Below, piece after piece: positions 1 through 12,692 of a DNA stretch of 64,000 nucleotides. Under the pieces are notes generated by a model that saw nothing but the letters and a program-made list of their open reading frames with translations, had not been told where the DNA came from and did not search any database. Source of the stretch: Niebla homalea (lineage: Eukaryota; Ascomycota; Lecanoromycetes; Lecanorales; Ramalinaceae). The translations under genes and the position numbers were made by a program. Where the stretch lies: contig JAHGAU010000012.1 in assembly GCA_019925105.1 (NCBI GenBank), forward strand, positions 1,240,001-1,304,000, read 5' to 3'. The first letter of the stretch is position 1. Every line of letters starts with the position of its first letter.

Positions 1-3000
1 TATATTATTTAAGTTTATTATAGTTATTATATTATATAACTTTAAGTTCCTTATTATATAAATAAGTTTATACTTATATAAAATAAATTAAACCTTATAT
101 ATTTTTATTTATTATAAATAAACTTTATAAGTTTATTTTAATTTTAAAAAATTTATATAAGTAAACGTATTATAAGTTAAAAAATAAATATTATTAATAA
201 AGTTTTTATTTAAACCTTTTATTTTAACTTTATTAAGTTTTTAATAAATAGGCCGTTAAAAAATAAAAATAAAATTAAAGAAATAAATAACCTTTAAAGA
301 ATTTTTATTATTACGGGCTTTATTATATTTATTTTTTATTTTAAATTAATTAACGTCGCTTAATTACTTAGGAAATTCTTTATCCAATTTATAAAGAAAA
401 ATAAAACCTTTTTCTTCCGTAAATTATATAGTAATTTTTAATAATTTATTTTATTAAATGCCTTTATAATATTTAAGGAAAGAAGACTTATAATATATTT
501 CTTCTTATAACTTTATACCTTATATATATTATTAATTAAGCCTTTAAGAACCGTTTCCGTTAACCGTTTTTTTTTATTTTTATTTATTGGTTAAAAAGTA
601 ATTTATACTTTTTTACGTAATTACTTAAAATCTTCGTAATTACCATCTTTAAAGCCTTCCTTAACGTATAAAGGAGTATTATAGGTTTATATAATTTTAT
701 TTTTAAGTAATTTAACTTAACTAGTTTCTTAAGGATAATCGTTTTAATTTCTTTAAATTTATAGGGGTAATATTTTATATTAAGGTAAACTTAAAATAAG
801 TAAATAAAAACCTTTTTAAATAACGACGTTATTATAGATAGGAATTTATTTAATATACCGTTAAGTCCGGGGGTTTTATCTTTCTTTAATTTATTAATCG
901 TTTTAATTATTATCTTTTAGGTTATTATTTTACTTATTATTATTAATTTAGGATATATTATATTATTAATATTTATTAGGTTAACTTCCGGTAACAAGGG
1001 AAAAAACGCCCCTTTAAAAGCCTTAATTTTACCGTTAAAGGTATTCATTATTATACCGTTTGGTCTTTTTAAAGGTAAAAACTTAAAGATAGATTTAAAT
1101 TTCTTATTTTATTCTTTATTATATTTTATTAACTTTTAAATATTATAAAAGGAAACCACCGAGTTATATACTATAGCCCGGAAGTACGTTTACTTAACCT
1201 TCTGGATAATTTTTTCCTTTTTTTTTTAAGCTTTTTTTAATTATTAAAGTATTTTTTAATTCCTATATTTAATACTTTATTTTATAAGTGCTTTTATTTT
1301 TATAATCGTTTTTATATATTTTTTATTTTAATAAGTTTTAATTTTTTAAAATAACTTTATTATTAAGATTATAACGTTAATTATTTTATTTAAAGCTTTT
1401 ATTATTTACTTTATGAAATAGTTGATTTATTCCTTATTATTAAGTTAAAAAAGCTTTATTAATTAAAATATTATTTTTATTATTTTCATAAATATTTTAA
1501 CTTCTTTAACTGTTTTTTATGCTCGTTTAAACGGTGGAAGCGGAGTTACGTTAATAAATTAATTTAAGGTCGTTTATATCGGGACGTAATCCGAATTATA
1601 TTTTAGGTTTTTTCGGGGTCTGTATATTATAACCGAATTAATAATACCTTCTAAATTAAATATTAAGTTGATCGTAATCCTAAATTTATAACTTTCTTAT
1701 ATAATAATTTTTTCGGTATTAATAGCGTAAAATTAAATCATATAATAATTATTAATAACTCCTTAAATTCAGTATAATTAATTATACGACCATTTTTATT
1801 TTATTAAATATAATAAAGATTAAAGTCCTTTATTAAAAAATATTTATTAAATACGATTATAATATCCTTAAGTAATAAGATTATAAAAGGTTCTTTCTTA
1901 TTAATCGGTAACGGATTATATATATTATAAATATTTAAATTACTTTTAATATCCTTTTTTTATATAATCCGGAATATATATAGGTTCCTTCCGTAATAAG
2001 TAACGTTTTAATTATTTATATTTAGCCTTTTATTAATAAAGAAATACGTTTATGTTATCTTATTATCCTTAAAAAAATTTTAATTTTATTTCTTAAATTA
2101 ATTAAAGAATAAATATATAAATTATATAACGGCTTTTATATTATTATAATATTAATATTTTTTATTTCTTTAAATCCGAATATTAATATTATAACTTTAA
2201 TTATTTCTTTATATATATTATATTATATTATTTTTAAAAGCGTAAATATATTAAATATTAATGTTTATTAAGTTTTCCTTATTAATTTTTATTTATATAA
2301 ACGGTTTCTCCTTAAAATTAAGTATTATTTATTTTAATTTTTTTATTATAATAATAATCTTAATCGGGCAACCGGCCTTAAAAATTAATATTGCTATAAG
2401 TTTCCTCTTTTTTTATATTATTAATTATTAATTATTATATTTTATCTTTCTTTATTTAATAAGTTCCGTTTATATTTTAAAATCATTTTTAATTATTTTA
2501 TTAATTTAAGTTTATATAAATTATAACGTTAAACCTTAATTATTATCTTAATTTCCTTACGTTAAGTTTTTTTTATTTTTATTATATATTATAAGTCTTA
2601 TATTAAGTAGTTATTATTATTATATATTATATATTTTAATATATTTTTTATTAAGCTTTTTATTATTAAGTTAATGTATTTATACGTATTATATCCTTTA
2701 ATATATATTATATACTTTATATTATTAAGGTATTTTATAATAATATATTTATATTTTTAATATTTAAAATATTAATAAATATCCGTTATCCGGTCTTAAG
2801 GTTTTATTAATTTAAAGGATTTATTTTTTATTATTTTTTTATTAAGGATATTATTATATATTTTTATTAACGTTACGCTTAAGATAACTATAAAACATTT
2901 CTTTATATAATTAAAGGCGTTTAATTTTTTTATTATAAAGGGGAGATTATAATTAATAATCTTTAACTTAAAGTAAAAGACCATATTCTTTTTTTTTATC

Positions 3001-4154
3001 CGTTTTAAAGTAATTTCTTTTTTTTTTTTTATAAATTTTATTAAATATATCCCGTTTACCGTAATAATAAAGGATTATTTTAATACTTTTACCGTTTTAT
3101 ACCCCTTTTTACCGGCTTATTCTTTTAACTTCTTTAATCCCTTTTTTATTTTTAATAAAACTATATTAAGGAAAATATCCCCGTTTTATAATTTATATAT
3201 TATAATAATTTATTTTATTAATAATTTTCCTGTAATTTTAAACGTTTTTATTAATTATAATAAGTTTATTTTTATTATTATGTTTTTCTCTTCTTTACTT
3301 AATAATTATATGGTTATTATTTTTATTTTCTTTAATACCGTTATTTTCTCTTTTATTTTTACCTTTTTTATTATTAACGCCAGCGCTACCTTTATGGTTT
3401 TTATTATTTAACTTATCCCCGTTCCTTTTTTTAAAGTTTCCATTATTACTTTCTTATTTTATACGTATCCTTTTTATCTTTTTTCGCTTTTATTTACCGG
3501 TACTTTTATTGCCGCCCCTTAAGCTCCGTATAGCCTTTTTAACTCCTTTAAATTTCTCCCCGTATTTACATAAAAGTTTTTTACTCCCCGTAACCCGATT
3601 TATAGTATTGGTTAAATCTTTAACGTAATATTTTTTTATATAATTATAAAGAGGCTTTTTAACGTTTTTATTATTTCTTCCTTTTTTATTTTTCCTTTAT
3701 ATATTTAATAATTATTTCTTTTTATAACTTATTTTTATTTATTTAATATTTTTTTATTTTTACTTAATTTTCTTTTAATTTATATATACTTAATAAGGTT
3801 TTTTACGCCTCCGTTTACCCTTTATCCGTCCTTACGTACCGTCGTCGTTCCTTCCGCCCTTTATTTATTACCTTTTATAATAATACCTTTATATATTATA
3901 CGCGTCCCTTTATACGTATCTTATTAATTATAAGCTTTTTATTTAATTTAAGGCTTTTTTATCTCGTATTTATTATGTTATTTATACGATTTATTACCGT
4001 TTTTATTAATTTAAATTATTTACCCTTCCTCCCTTTTTATTTTTATTATTATTCCGCTTCCGCTTATCATATTTAAGGTATTATCCTTATTATTACTTAA
4101 GTTATATACGCGTATATCGTTTCTGACCTTTAGGGTCCCGTTGTTCGTCGCCAT
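1..4154 (-). mobile_element. LINE copy I (Tad1-like), 5' 4.15 kb, RIP-degraded
   Basis: Non-LTR retrotransposon reading right to left. Its 5' end is the reverse complement of ATGGCGACGAACAACGGGAC at about 4135-4154, the start of ORF1 shared by copies A, C, D, H and B. The body aligns by eye along its whole length with copy B (for example bases 1-100 with about 31795-31895), so the missing 3' part, about 1.6 kb, lies left of the window. ORF1 would occupy roughly the right 1.7 kb and ORF2 (endonuclease and reverse transcriptase) the rest, but no frame longer than about 60 codons survives. Upstream of the ATG only about 10 bases separate it from sequence matching copy H, so I appears to be inserted in H. 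It belongs to the same subfamily as B and G. Confidence 0.85.
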
Positions 4155-4164
4155 CATTCGCTAC

Positions 4165-7100
4165 CCGTTCTTATTATAATTTATAAGGTAATTATTATAG
4201 CCTTTATTCTTTAAATCCTTTTAATTTTAATATCTTTTACGTTTAACGGGAATTTATATATATTTAAATTAACCTTCGGGATATTAATAAAATTAATTTC
4301 TTTTTTAGTTTATTCCTATTTTATCTTAATAAGAAAAAAGATAAATATCTTTAATTTATTATTTTTAACTTAAAATTTATTAAGATTTTTACGGATCCGC
4401 CCGTTTCTTATTATCGTAATTAAGTATATATATCTTTTTAATTTTATTTAAATAATTAATTTAACGAGATTTTAATTAACGATATAAAGATTTTAAATTT
4501 TAATATTGGGATAAAGGTTACTTTATAAGTATTATTAATTATTCTTAAATACCGGTTCTAGACTTTCTATAATATTTAAATAAGCTTTTTCTTATATCCC
4601 AAAGTACCCTTAAATATATATTAAATAACTATAATATATATTATAATTAACTTTATTATAGTTTAATAGATAATCCGGGTTTTTTATAATATAACTCCTT
4701 ATATTAATATAATAAAATAAATAAAACCTTTTTTTTATAAAGTTATTTTCTTTTAAATTTTTCTTATATAGTCCTTTTAATTAAGCTTCTTATTTATTTA
4801 AAGGCTAAAGACTTTAATATTGGTATCCGGCTTTATTATAATTTTACTTAAGTTTATTATAATTATTATATTATATAATTTTAAACTTTTAATTATATAA
4901 ATAAGCTCGTATTTATATAATATAAATTAAACCTTATAAATTCTTATTTATTAAAGATAAACTTTATAAGCCTATTTTAATTTTAAATAATTTATATATA
5001 TAAAAATATTATAAATTAAAAAATAAACGTTATTAATAAAGCTTTTAATTTAAACCTTTTATTTTAACTTAATAAACTCTTCGATTAATAAATTATTAAA
5101 GAATAAAAATAATATAAAAAAGTAATCCTTAAAGAATCCCCATTATAACGGGCTTTATTAAACTTATCTTTTATCCTAGGTTAATTAACGTAACTTAATT
5201 GCTTAAGAAACTCTTTATTTACTTAATTAAAAAAAATAATATCCTTTTCTTTTTTAAGTTATATAATAACCTTTAATAATTTACTTTATTAAAAATATTT
5301 ATAATATTGAAAGAAAAAAAACTTATAATATATTTTTTTCCGTAATTTTATATTATATATATACCGTTAATTAATCCTTTAAGGGTTATTTTTATTAATT
5401 AATTTTTTTTTATTTTTATTTATTAATCGGGGAGAAGTCCGTAATTCTTTATATAATCGTTAAAGATTTTTATTATTATTATCTTTAAGGCTTTCTTTAA
5501 TATATAAAGAAATATAATAAATCTATAAAACTTTACCTTAAAATAATCCGGCTTAATAAACTTTTTAAGGATAATTATTTTTATTTCCTTAAACTTATAT
5601 AAATAATAATTAATATTGAAATATATTTAAAATAAATAAATAAAGATTTTCTTAAATAATAATATTATTATTAGTATAAATTTATTAAAGATTTTATTTA
5701 ATTTTAAAACTTTATTTTTCTTTGATTTATTAATTATTTTAATTATTATATCTTGTATTATTATTTTATTTATTAATATAAAGTCAAAGTATATAACGCT
5801 ATTAATATTATTTAAATTAATTTTTAACGGAAAAAGGAAAAATACTTTTTTAAGGGCCTTGATTTTACCGTTAAAAATATTAATTAATATATTATTAAGT
5901 TTCTTAAGGAATAGGAATTTAAGGATAAACTTTAATTTCCTATTTTATTCTTTATTATATTTTATTAACTTTTAAATATTATAAAGTAAAATTATTAAGT
6001 TATATATTATAAACCGAAAGTATATTTATTTAACCTTTTTAATAATCTTTTCCTTTTTTTTCAGTAACTTTTAATTAATTAAGTATCTTTTAATTCTTAT
6101 ATTTAAAAATTTACTTTATTAATTTTTTTATTTTTATAATCGTAATTATATGTTTTTTATTTTAATACATTTTAATTCTTTAAAAGGGTTTTATTATTAG
6201 GATTATTTTATTAATTATTTTATTTAATATTTTTATTATTTACTTTATAAAGAAATTAATCCGGTTTCTATTATTTAATTAAAGGAAATCCGTAAATTAT
6301 ATTACTGTTTCTTCCGCTTTTATATAAATTTTTGCTTCCTTAATTATTTTTTATATCTTTTTTATTAATAATAATAAGGTTATATTAACGGTTTAATCCA
6401 GGATTATTTATATCGGTATATAATCCGAGTTATATTTTAAGTCTTTTTATAACTTATATATTATAATTACGTTAATAATTTTTCCGTATTAAAAATTAAG
6501 TTAATCGTTATTTTAAATTTATAACTTTCTTACGTAATAATCTTTTATAATATTAATAATAAGAAGTTAACTTAAGTAATAATTATTAATAAATTATCCG
6601 ATTTAACGTAATTTATCGTATGTTTTTCCTTATTTTATATATAATAATATAAGTTAAAGTCTTTAAATAATATATATTCACTTAAAATAATTAAAACCTT
6701 TTTAAGTAATAATATTATAAATAATCCTTTTTTAATAATTAATAATAAGTTATATACGTTATAAATATTAAAATTACTTTTTAAGTTTTTTCTTTTATAA
6801 TATAAAATATATAAAGGTTTTTATTATAATAAATAATATTTTAATTATTTATATTAAGCTATTTATTTATAAAGAAATATATTTTAATTATTTTATCCCT
6901 CTTAAAAATTAAATAAAACCTTTCCTTTAAATTAATAAATAAATATATATATAAATTATATAATAATTCTTATATTATTATAATATTAATATCTTTAACT
7001 GTTTTAAACTTAAATATTAATATTATTATTTTAATTCTTTTATTACGGACGTTATATTATATTATTCTTAAAAATATTAATATATTATATATTAATTTTT

Positions 7101-8985
7101 ATAAAAGCTTTTTTTATTTATATCCGTTTAAGTTACGGATTTCTTATTAAAGTTAAGCGTTTTTTAATTTAATATTTTCCCGGTTATTATTAAAAACGTA
7201 AAATAATTAATTTTTAAGGTTAAGATTATAAGGAGTTCCCTTTTCTTTATTTTATTTATTATCGTTATTTACTTTTTATTATTTAATTAATTAAGTTTAT
7301 ATCTTAAAATTATTTTTAATTAACCCGTTAAACTAGTTCTATATATATTATACCGTTAGATTTTCGCGGTTATCCGGGTTTTTTTACGTTTAATCTTTTT
7401 AACTTTTATTATATACTTAGAATCCTATATTAAATATTTTTCCTTATTATATATAACGTATTTAAATATACTTTTTATAGATTTTTTAATTGTTAATTTT
7501 ATATATTTATAAATATTATATTTTTAACGTAAACCGTATATTTTATAATATTAAAATACTTTATAATAATATATTTATAATTTTAATATTTAAAATATTA
7601 ATAAATATCCGCCGTCCTATTTTATAATTAAGTTATTTTAAAAATTCTTTTTTAATAATTTTTTTATTTAAAATATTATTATATATTTTTGTTAACGTTA
7701 TATTTAATATAATAATAAAGTATTTCTTTATACGTTTTAAGGAATTAAGTTTCCTTATTATTAAAGGAAGCTTATAATTAATGATTTTAAGTTTTAAATA
7801 AAGAACCGTATTCTTTTTTTTTATATTCCTTAATATAACCTTTTTTTCGGTTTTTATAAAACGTAATAAGTATATTTTATTTATTATAACGGTAAACGAT
7901 TACCTTAAAACCTTAATTGACTTATATTTTCTTTTATTAATTTAAGTTTTAAACTTCTTTAAGTTTTTTTTTACCTTTAAAAACGCTATATTAAAAAGGA
8001 TATTTTTCCTTTGTAATTTACGTATTATGATAATTTATTCTATGAATAATTTTATTATTATCTTAAAAGCCTTTATTAGTTATAACGGGTTTACTTTTAT
8101 AATTACGTTTTTCTTTTTATTATTAAATAAACGGATTATTATTATTTTTATTTTCCTTAATATAGTTATCCTTTTCTTTATTATCTTTTTATTTTTTATT
8201 ATAAGTACCCTTTTTATTATTTTTATTACCTAGTTTTCTTTTACTTAAAGGGTTACTGCCTTTATATTTTTACTTTATACCCTTAATTTCAAATTACCGT
8301 TTTTACTTTTTATTAATATTTTCGCTCCCGCTTTTTAAAAATTTTATAAAATTTTTATTTTCTTTAATTTTAATTTTATTTTTATATAAAAATCTTTTAC
8401 GTTTTTTAATCTAATCTATAATATCGGTTAAATTTTTAACGTAATATCCTTCCATTCTACCGTAAGGAATCCTTTTAAAGCTTTTATTGCCTTTTTTACC
8501 GCTTTTTTACCCTTATTTATCGGGCGATATACCGTCTTTATCTTTTATTTTTGGTTTTTTAAGGTTTTATTTTCCTTATTAACTTTATTTCCCTTTTATA
8601 TACCCTTAACAATATTTTTATTACGGTCTTCCCGCCTTTTCCCCTTATTTATATCCTTCGTTATTAATATTATATTGGCTTTTTTACCCCTTTATTTACT
8701 TATTACCTCCGTATTATTATTACGCGTTTTACGTACTTCGATACGTATATTTTATTAATTTTAATTTCCTTATTTATTTTAAGTATTATCCGGCTTATTA
8801 TTATTATATTACCCGTACGCGTTATTGCCGTTTTTATTAATATAGGTTATTTACTTATTTACTATTTTATTCTTAATTATTACGCCACTTTTACTTATCG
8901 TACTTAATATATTTCCTTTACTGTTACTAGAGTTATACGTATACGCATCGTTTTAAACCTTTGGGGTCCCTTTGTTCGTCGCTAT
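4165..8985 (-). mobile_element. LINE copy H, lacking its 3' kilobase in this window, RIP-degraded
   Basis: Minus-strand copy of the same LINE. The 5' end near 8985 carries the ORF1 start, with ATG mutated to ATA (plus-strand TAT instead of CAT at 8983-8985). The left end, at about 4165, aligns with an internal point of copy D (about 15405), so roughly the last 1 kb including the CAAT tail is absent here. The simplest reading is that copy I inserted into H and the 3' remainder lies beyond the window edge. H and D share diagnostic differences from I, B and G, for instance around 5985-6015, so they form a second subfamily. An antisense-looking 68-codon frame at 8027-8233 is a by-product of base composition. 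Confidence 0.8.
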
Positions 8986-9455
8986 TCTCTACAGTTAATA
9001 TATATATAATTATATACTTTTATTATTTATATTATTATTATAGTAAATAGCGTTAATATTACGTAAACGTTTTATTTACTTTAATAATCCGCTGATTTTT
9101 ATTTATTAATAAAATATATAAGTTTATTTTGATCTTTAAATAAAATATTGTATTTATAATACTATATCGCCGGTATAAGCGTAAATATAATATTAATATT
9201 ATATATAACAATACTTTATTTAACTAATTTTTTTATAGGATAAATTTTCGTACCGGCGGGGCCTTATATTTTATCGTAAGTATCGTAATAAACGATACCT
9301 TAGCCGTTATATCCTTATAAGTACTTTTAACGTCATTATAATAACATCTTCTTAATAAATATATAGTTCCCGGATAATTTTAAGTAACTTAATAATTACG
9401 TAAATAACGCCGTATCAGTTTATTATTTATTATAACGCTCGCTTAATATATATAG
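8986..9455. other. Gene-free flank between LINE H and the short LTR element
   Basis: AT-rich sequence with moderate RIP and a few GC-richer words around 9250-9300. I see no ORF, tail, LTR end or RNA gene. It is the left flank of the LTR element whose target duplication begins at 9456, and it should resume at 12288. Confidence 0.4.
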
Positions 9456-9460
9456 AAGTA

Positions 9461-9629
9461 TGTCATGGTTCCAAGTGGCCTTGCTCCCAGGCTCGGCCTA
9501 CTTGCCCCATAAAGATTAGCTCCCGGGGGGGCTTGGCGTATACACTTACCATGCGTATACCACCTATATTATAGCTACCTTTATAGCTATTATTCATTTA
9601 TTATTAGGACTTACTTTAATACCTTAATA
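9461..9629 (+). repeat. 5' LTR of the short LTR element
   Basis: This LTR aligns over its full length with 12115-12282, differing mainly by C-to-T and G-to-A changes and one base in a G-run. It starts TGTCATGG, and its last bases CCTTAATA correspond to CCCTGACA of the right copy. The sequence is GC-richer than its surroundings. Confidence 0.88.
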
Positions 9630-10149
9630 TAATAATAACTATCCGTACTTAATTATAACGTTACTGTAGTCATTAAGAATTTAAGACCCTTTTACGTAAA
9701 TTATTTAGGTTATTATTGAGTTTAAACCGCTTACTAAAAGACTATAAAGCTTTTTACCCTATTTATATTATATTATTTAAACGACAAGAATATTACTATC
9801 CTTATTAATTAGGACGCCTCGATACCGTTAAGTTATTATTAAGAACGTAAACCGCTTAATAAAAGACTATAAAGACTTTTACCCTACCTACCTTACCCTA
9901 CCCTACTACCTTAATACTCATATTATAATACTTAAAATTACTATTTTAATCTAAATCCTATACTGTAAGTAACTTAAACTATAACTTAAACGTAAAAGGG
10001 AAAGATATTATCGTTTCATTATTACCAGGAAATTTACGTTAATAAATTTATAACATTATTATAATAAATATATAACTATAAAACTCAATTAATAAATTAA
10101 TTACTATACTTATTTACCTACGGGTATTTTATGATATTTATTGTAATAA

Positions 10150-10720
10150 TAATGCTTACATCAGTAAATCTGCGACCTGCTTAGATCGAGTAGCCAAAAA
10201 AAAAGGAATTTATTCACTCAGATCGCTCGTAAGTCACTTACGAGAATCCCAGAAAACTCATAAGCGTTCCGAGCGGTCCCGAGGGGGTAAAAAAAAGTTT
10301 AAAATAAAAACGTTTAAAACGGTAAAATAATGGTTTTTATTTTTTATTAATTTTTTTTATTAAGCTTTCTTAACAACGAATATAGCCGTAACCCCCCTAT
10401 AAGCCGTAATATTCAACGTTTTTAAAAATTAATTACAGATTTAGGTTTTTTAGCTAAAAGTTACCCTGGTAACTAGTAATTTATCCTTAAGGGGGGGGTA
10501 GTTAAAAAGGGTAATTTAATTAAAAAAACGTTAAGTTAAAAAAAAAGTAAAACTCATAAGAATCCAAGAAACTTACGAGTAAGCCGGATACTCGTAAACG
10601 CTTAAAGGCTAAGCGAAAGGGGACATAAGCTTAACTTACTTAACCTGCTCGCTTGCACTCGGACTGCTTATATGCTGGTTCATAAATTTGCAGATGTACG
10701 GCTTAAAAAGATAAGCTTAT
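10150..10720. other. GC-richer island with paired hairpin motifs inside the short LTR element
   Basis: This block is markedly less AT-rich than its flanks. A perfect 8-bp inverted repeat with a 3-base loop, CTCGTAAG-TCA-CTTACGAG, lies at 10226-10244. The second arm is also part of CTTACGAG-aatcccagaaaa-CTCATAAG (10237-10264). A near copy with the arms exchanged, CTCATAAG-aatccaagaaa-CTTACGAG, lies at 10553-10579. I see no ORF, poly-A tail or clear target duplication at the block edges. It could be a nested miniature element or structured leader RNA of the LTR element; I cannot decide. Confidence 0.4.
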
Positions 10721-11039
10721 AGTTAAAAATATTAAACTTATTATTTATAGTATTAAGCTTAAGAAGCTTATTATTATTAAAATTATACAAAAGGAGGGCA
10801 TATAAAACATTTATAACTTAAAAATATCATTATTAATATTAAAGCCTTAAGTTTAAAAATCAAAAAGTTATCTATATTTTTTACTCCCCGTATTCCCTAA
10901 TATACCCCGTAACCCGGATTATAAGGAACGAATAAGAAATACCTTAATGTATTATTATTCCGTAATTAAAAGGAATAATAAAATAATTAAAGATTATATT
11001 TCGATTTAAAATTCTATTAAAGTATTATACTTTTTACTT

Positions 11040-11760
11040 ACGAGTCCGATAAAATAAACTATATACGCAATTACTATAAAGATAGTATATTTGATTTACT
11101 TAAAACTTAAGTTAACCCACTCTTAAATAACTTATATACCTTACCAGCTTAAATAATTAAAGATTTAAATGATATATTTAATATATATAATAAGGTCTTT
11201 ATATATAATACTTAACTATACTTATTAAACTTTAATATAAGTAAACCTTAAGGTAAGAAAAATAAGACTTTTAATAAGTTTTATATTTAATTTTCTATTA
11301 TAATTATACCCTTAAGTTATTTAGATTTTTATAAAATCTCGGCCTTACGTAAACTCCTTACTTTAAAACTCCGTTATTAAATTACGCACGGCTTTATTCT
11401 TATATTATATTATTAATTTATTGGTCGTTTACGTTAATATAATTTTAATATACTTTAATCGGAGAATATAAATTTTTATTTAAACCGGTTTTTATTTTAA
11501 TCGATTTAAATACTATAGGATAACGACAATAACGAGGAGATTACTAGAGATAAATTTAAAATTACTTACCCCGATTACTTATAAAACGAAGTTTTACGTT
11601 ATAAGTTATACGTTAAATATCTTAAACAGGGATATCTATTTATTTATATAAATGTACCTTATAAGGGTTGCGCTTTACTCTTATATACGGAGGCCAAGGA
11701 AATCCTGGATATTTAAAATTAAAGTTATATTTAAAAAGCTTTTTAATAAGTAAATTTACT
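11040..11760 (+). pseudogene. Decayed gag-like coding region of the short LTR element
   Basis: In one plus frame, around 11160-11730, coding-like stretches are separated by stops of the CAA/CAG-to-TAA/TAG type. Readable pieces include IYNKVFIYNT, GKKNKTFNKFY and KISALRKLL, then GCALLLYTEAKEI near 11670-11705. The pattern of charged and aromatic residues, with a possible knuckle-like segment near the end, resembles fungal LTR-retrotransposon Gag proteins. The position (after the primer site, before the polypurine tract) and the absence of pol fit a gag-only element. No cysteine-histidine knuckle is unambiguous, so Gag is inference. Confidence 0.4.
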
Positions 11761-12100
11761 TTAATAATGCTTAATTCTTTAAGAAAAAGGCCGTAATAAT
11801 AATAATAATAGCCCTAAATTAAACTCCTTTTTAACGGAAAGTATATAACCCAGCTATTCATCGGAGAATACGTTAATTAACTTAATTCCCGTTGATTTTT
11901 TCTTCGGTTTTTTTACGTTTATACCGGTATAAATACGATTTCTTTTTAATATACGATTTACTCGGTAATTATTACCTATCTATATTACCCCGCGGCCGTT
12001 AATATAATATCCTCGTCGCCGGATATTATATATACCTAGCCCCGGAGCTAGGTACTATTAGGGTAAATACCGGTAATGGCTTATAAAAGCTCGCCGTCGT

Positions 12101-12111
12101 AAAAGGGGAAG
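12101..12111 (+). promoter_or_regulatory. Polypurine tract of the short LTR element
   Basis: AAAAGGGGAAG lies three bases upstream of the right LTR. This is the usual place for the plus-strand priming site and fixes the element's orientation. Confidence 0.7.
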
Positions 12112-12114
12112 TTA

Positions 12115-12282
12115 TATTATGGTTCTAAGTGGCCTTGCTCTTAAACTCGGCCTACTTACCTTATAAGGATTATCTCCCGGGGGGCTTGGCGTACACACTT
12201 ACCATGCGTGTACCACCTGTATCATAGCTACCTTTATAGCTATTATTCATTTATTACAAGGACCTACTCCAATACCCTGACA
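12115..12282 (+). repeat. 3' LTR of the short LTR element
   Basis: The partner of 9461-9629. It ends with a clean CCCTGACA followed by the AAGTA duplication (12283-12287). Its first bases, TATTATGG, are a G-to-A and C-to-T mutated TGTCATGG. Confidence 0.88.
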
Positions 12283-12287
12283 AAGTA

Positions 12288-12692
12288 TTAAAAAATCCTT
12301 TAGGATTTAGAAATTTTCTAGTTAAATATTAATTAAATATTGATAACGGCCGGCCGTATAAAGTATACGCTTCGCCGGGTTATTATAGAAGTGAAAGGGG
12401 AGGCTTCGGTTCTTTAAATAGAAAAAAACGCGCTTATTATATATATAATAACGGCGGAGGAAAAAGTCCGTTTCCTTAAAAGATAAGTAAATATATTCAA
12501 CCCGCTTATAATATAACGGTATTAACGTTTGGAAAGGGGGAGAGCATGGAAGACACCAAACTTGCGGATAAGTGCATAGAGGAATAGAAACATTAAAAGG
12601 GCTGACTAAGGGTGGAATCGATTCATATATACTTTAAAAAGGAAGGGTATAACGGATTATTATAATAAGCAACTATAATTTTAAAATGAGAA
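12288..12692. other. Lightly mutated flank between the short LTR element and LINE A
   Basis: A stretch with more GC than the LINEs, including a GGCCGGCC palindrome near 12350 and purine-rich runs near 12390 and 12530. In the plus frame around 12546-12660 a short coding-like piece reads MEDTKLADKCIEE before RIP-type stops. I do not recognise it. It is the left flank of LINE A, but no convincing target duplication pairs it with 49193 onward. Confidence 0.3.

Larger units (their letters stand above)
9461..12282 (+). mobile_element. Short LTR retrotransposon (2.8 kb), probably non-autonomous relative of the gypsy family
   Basis: Two LTRs of about 169 bp (9461-9629, 12115-12282) begin TGTCATGG and end CCCTGACA in the better preserved copies. 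The element is bounded by a perfect 5-bp duplication AAGTA at 9456-9460 and 12283-12287. A polypurine tract (AAAAGGGGAAG, 12101-12111) just before the right LTR sets the plus orientation. After the left LTR comes TAATAATAACTATCCG, plausibly a RIP-mutated TGGT-type primer site. The gypsy elements at 26723-44901 and 51890-52092 share three traits: TGTCA/TGACA termini, a purine tract followed by TTA before the LTR, and a similar primer site. The internal part is only about 2.5 kb, with a gag-like region and no visible reverse transcriptase or integrase. It is much less RIP-mutated than its neighbours. Confidence 0.82.

Noticed and set aside
12345..12360. GGCCGGCC palindrome as an operator
   Set aside because: An isolated palindrome without a neighbouring gene or promoter.
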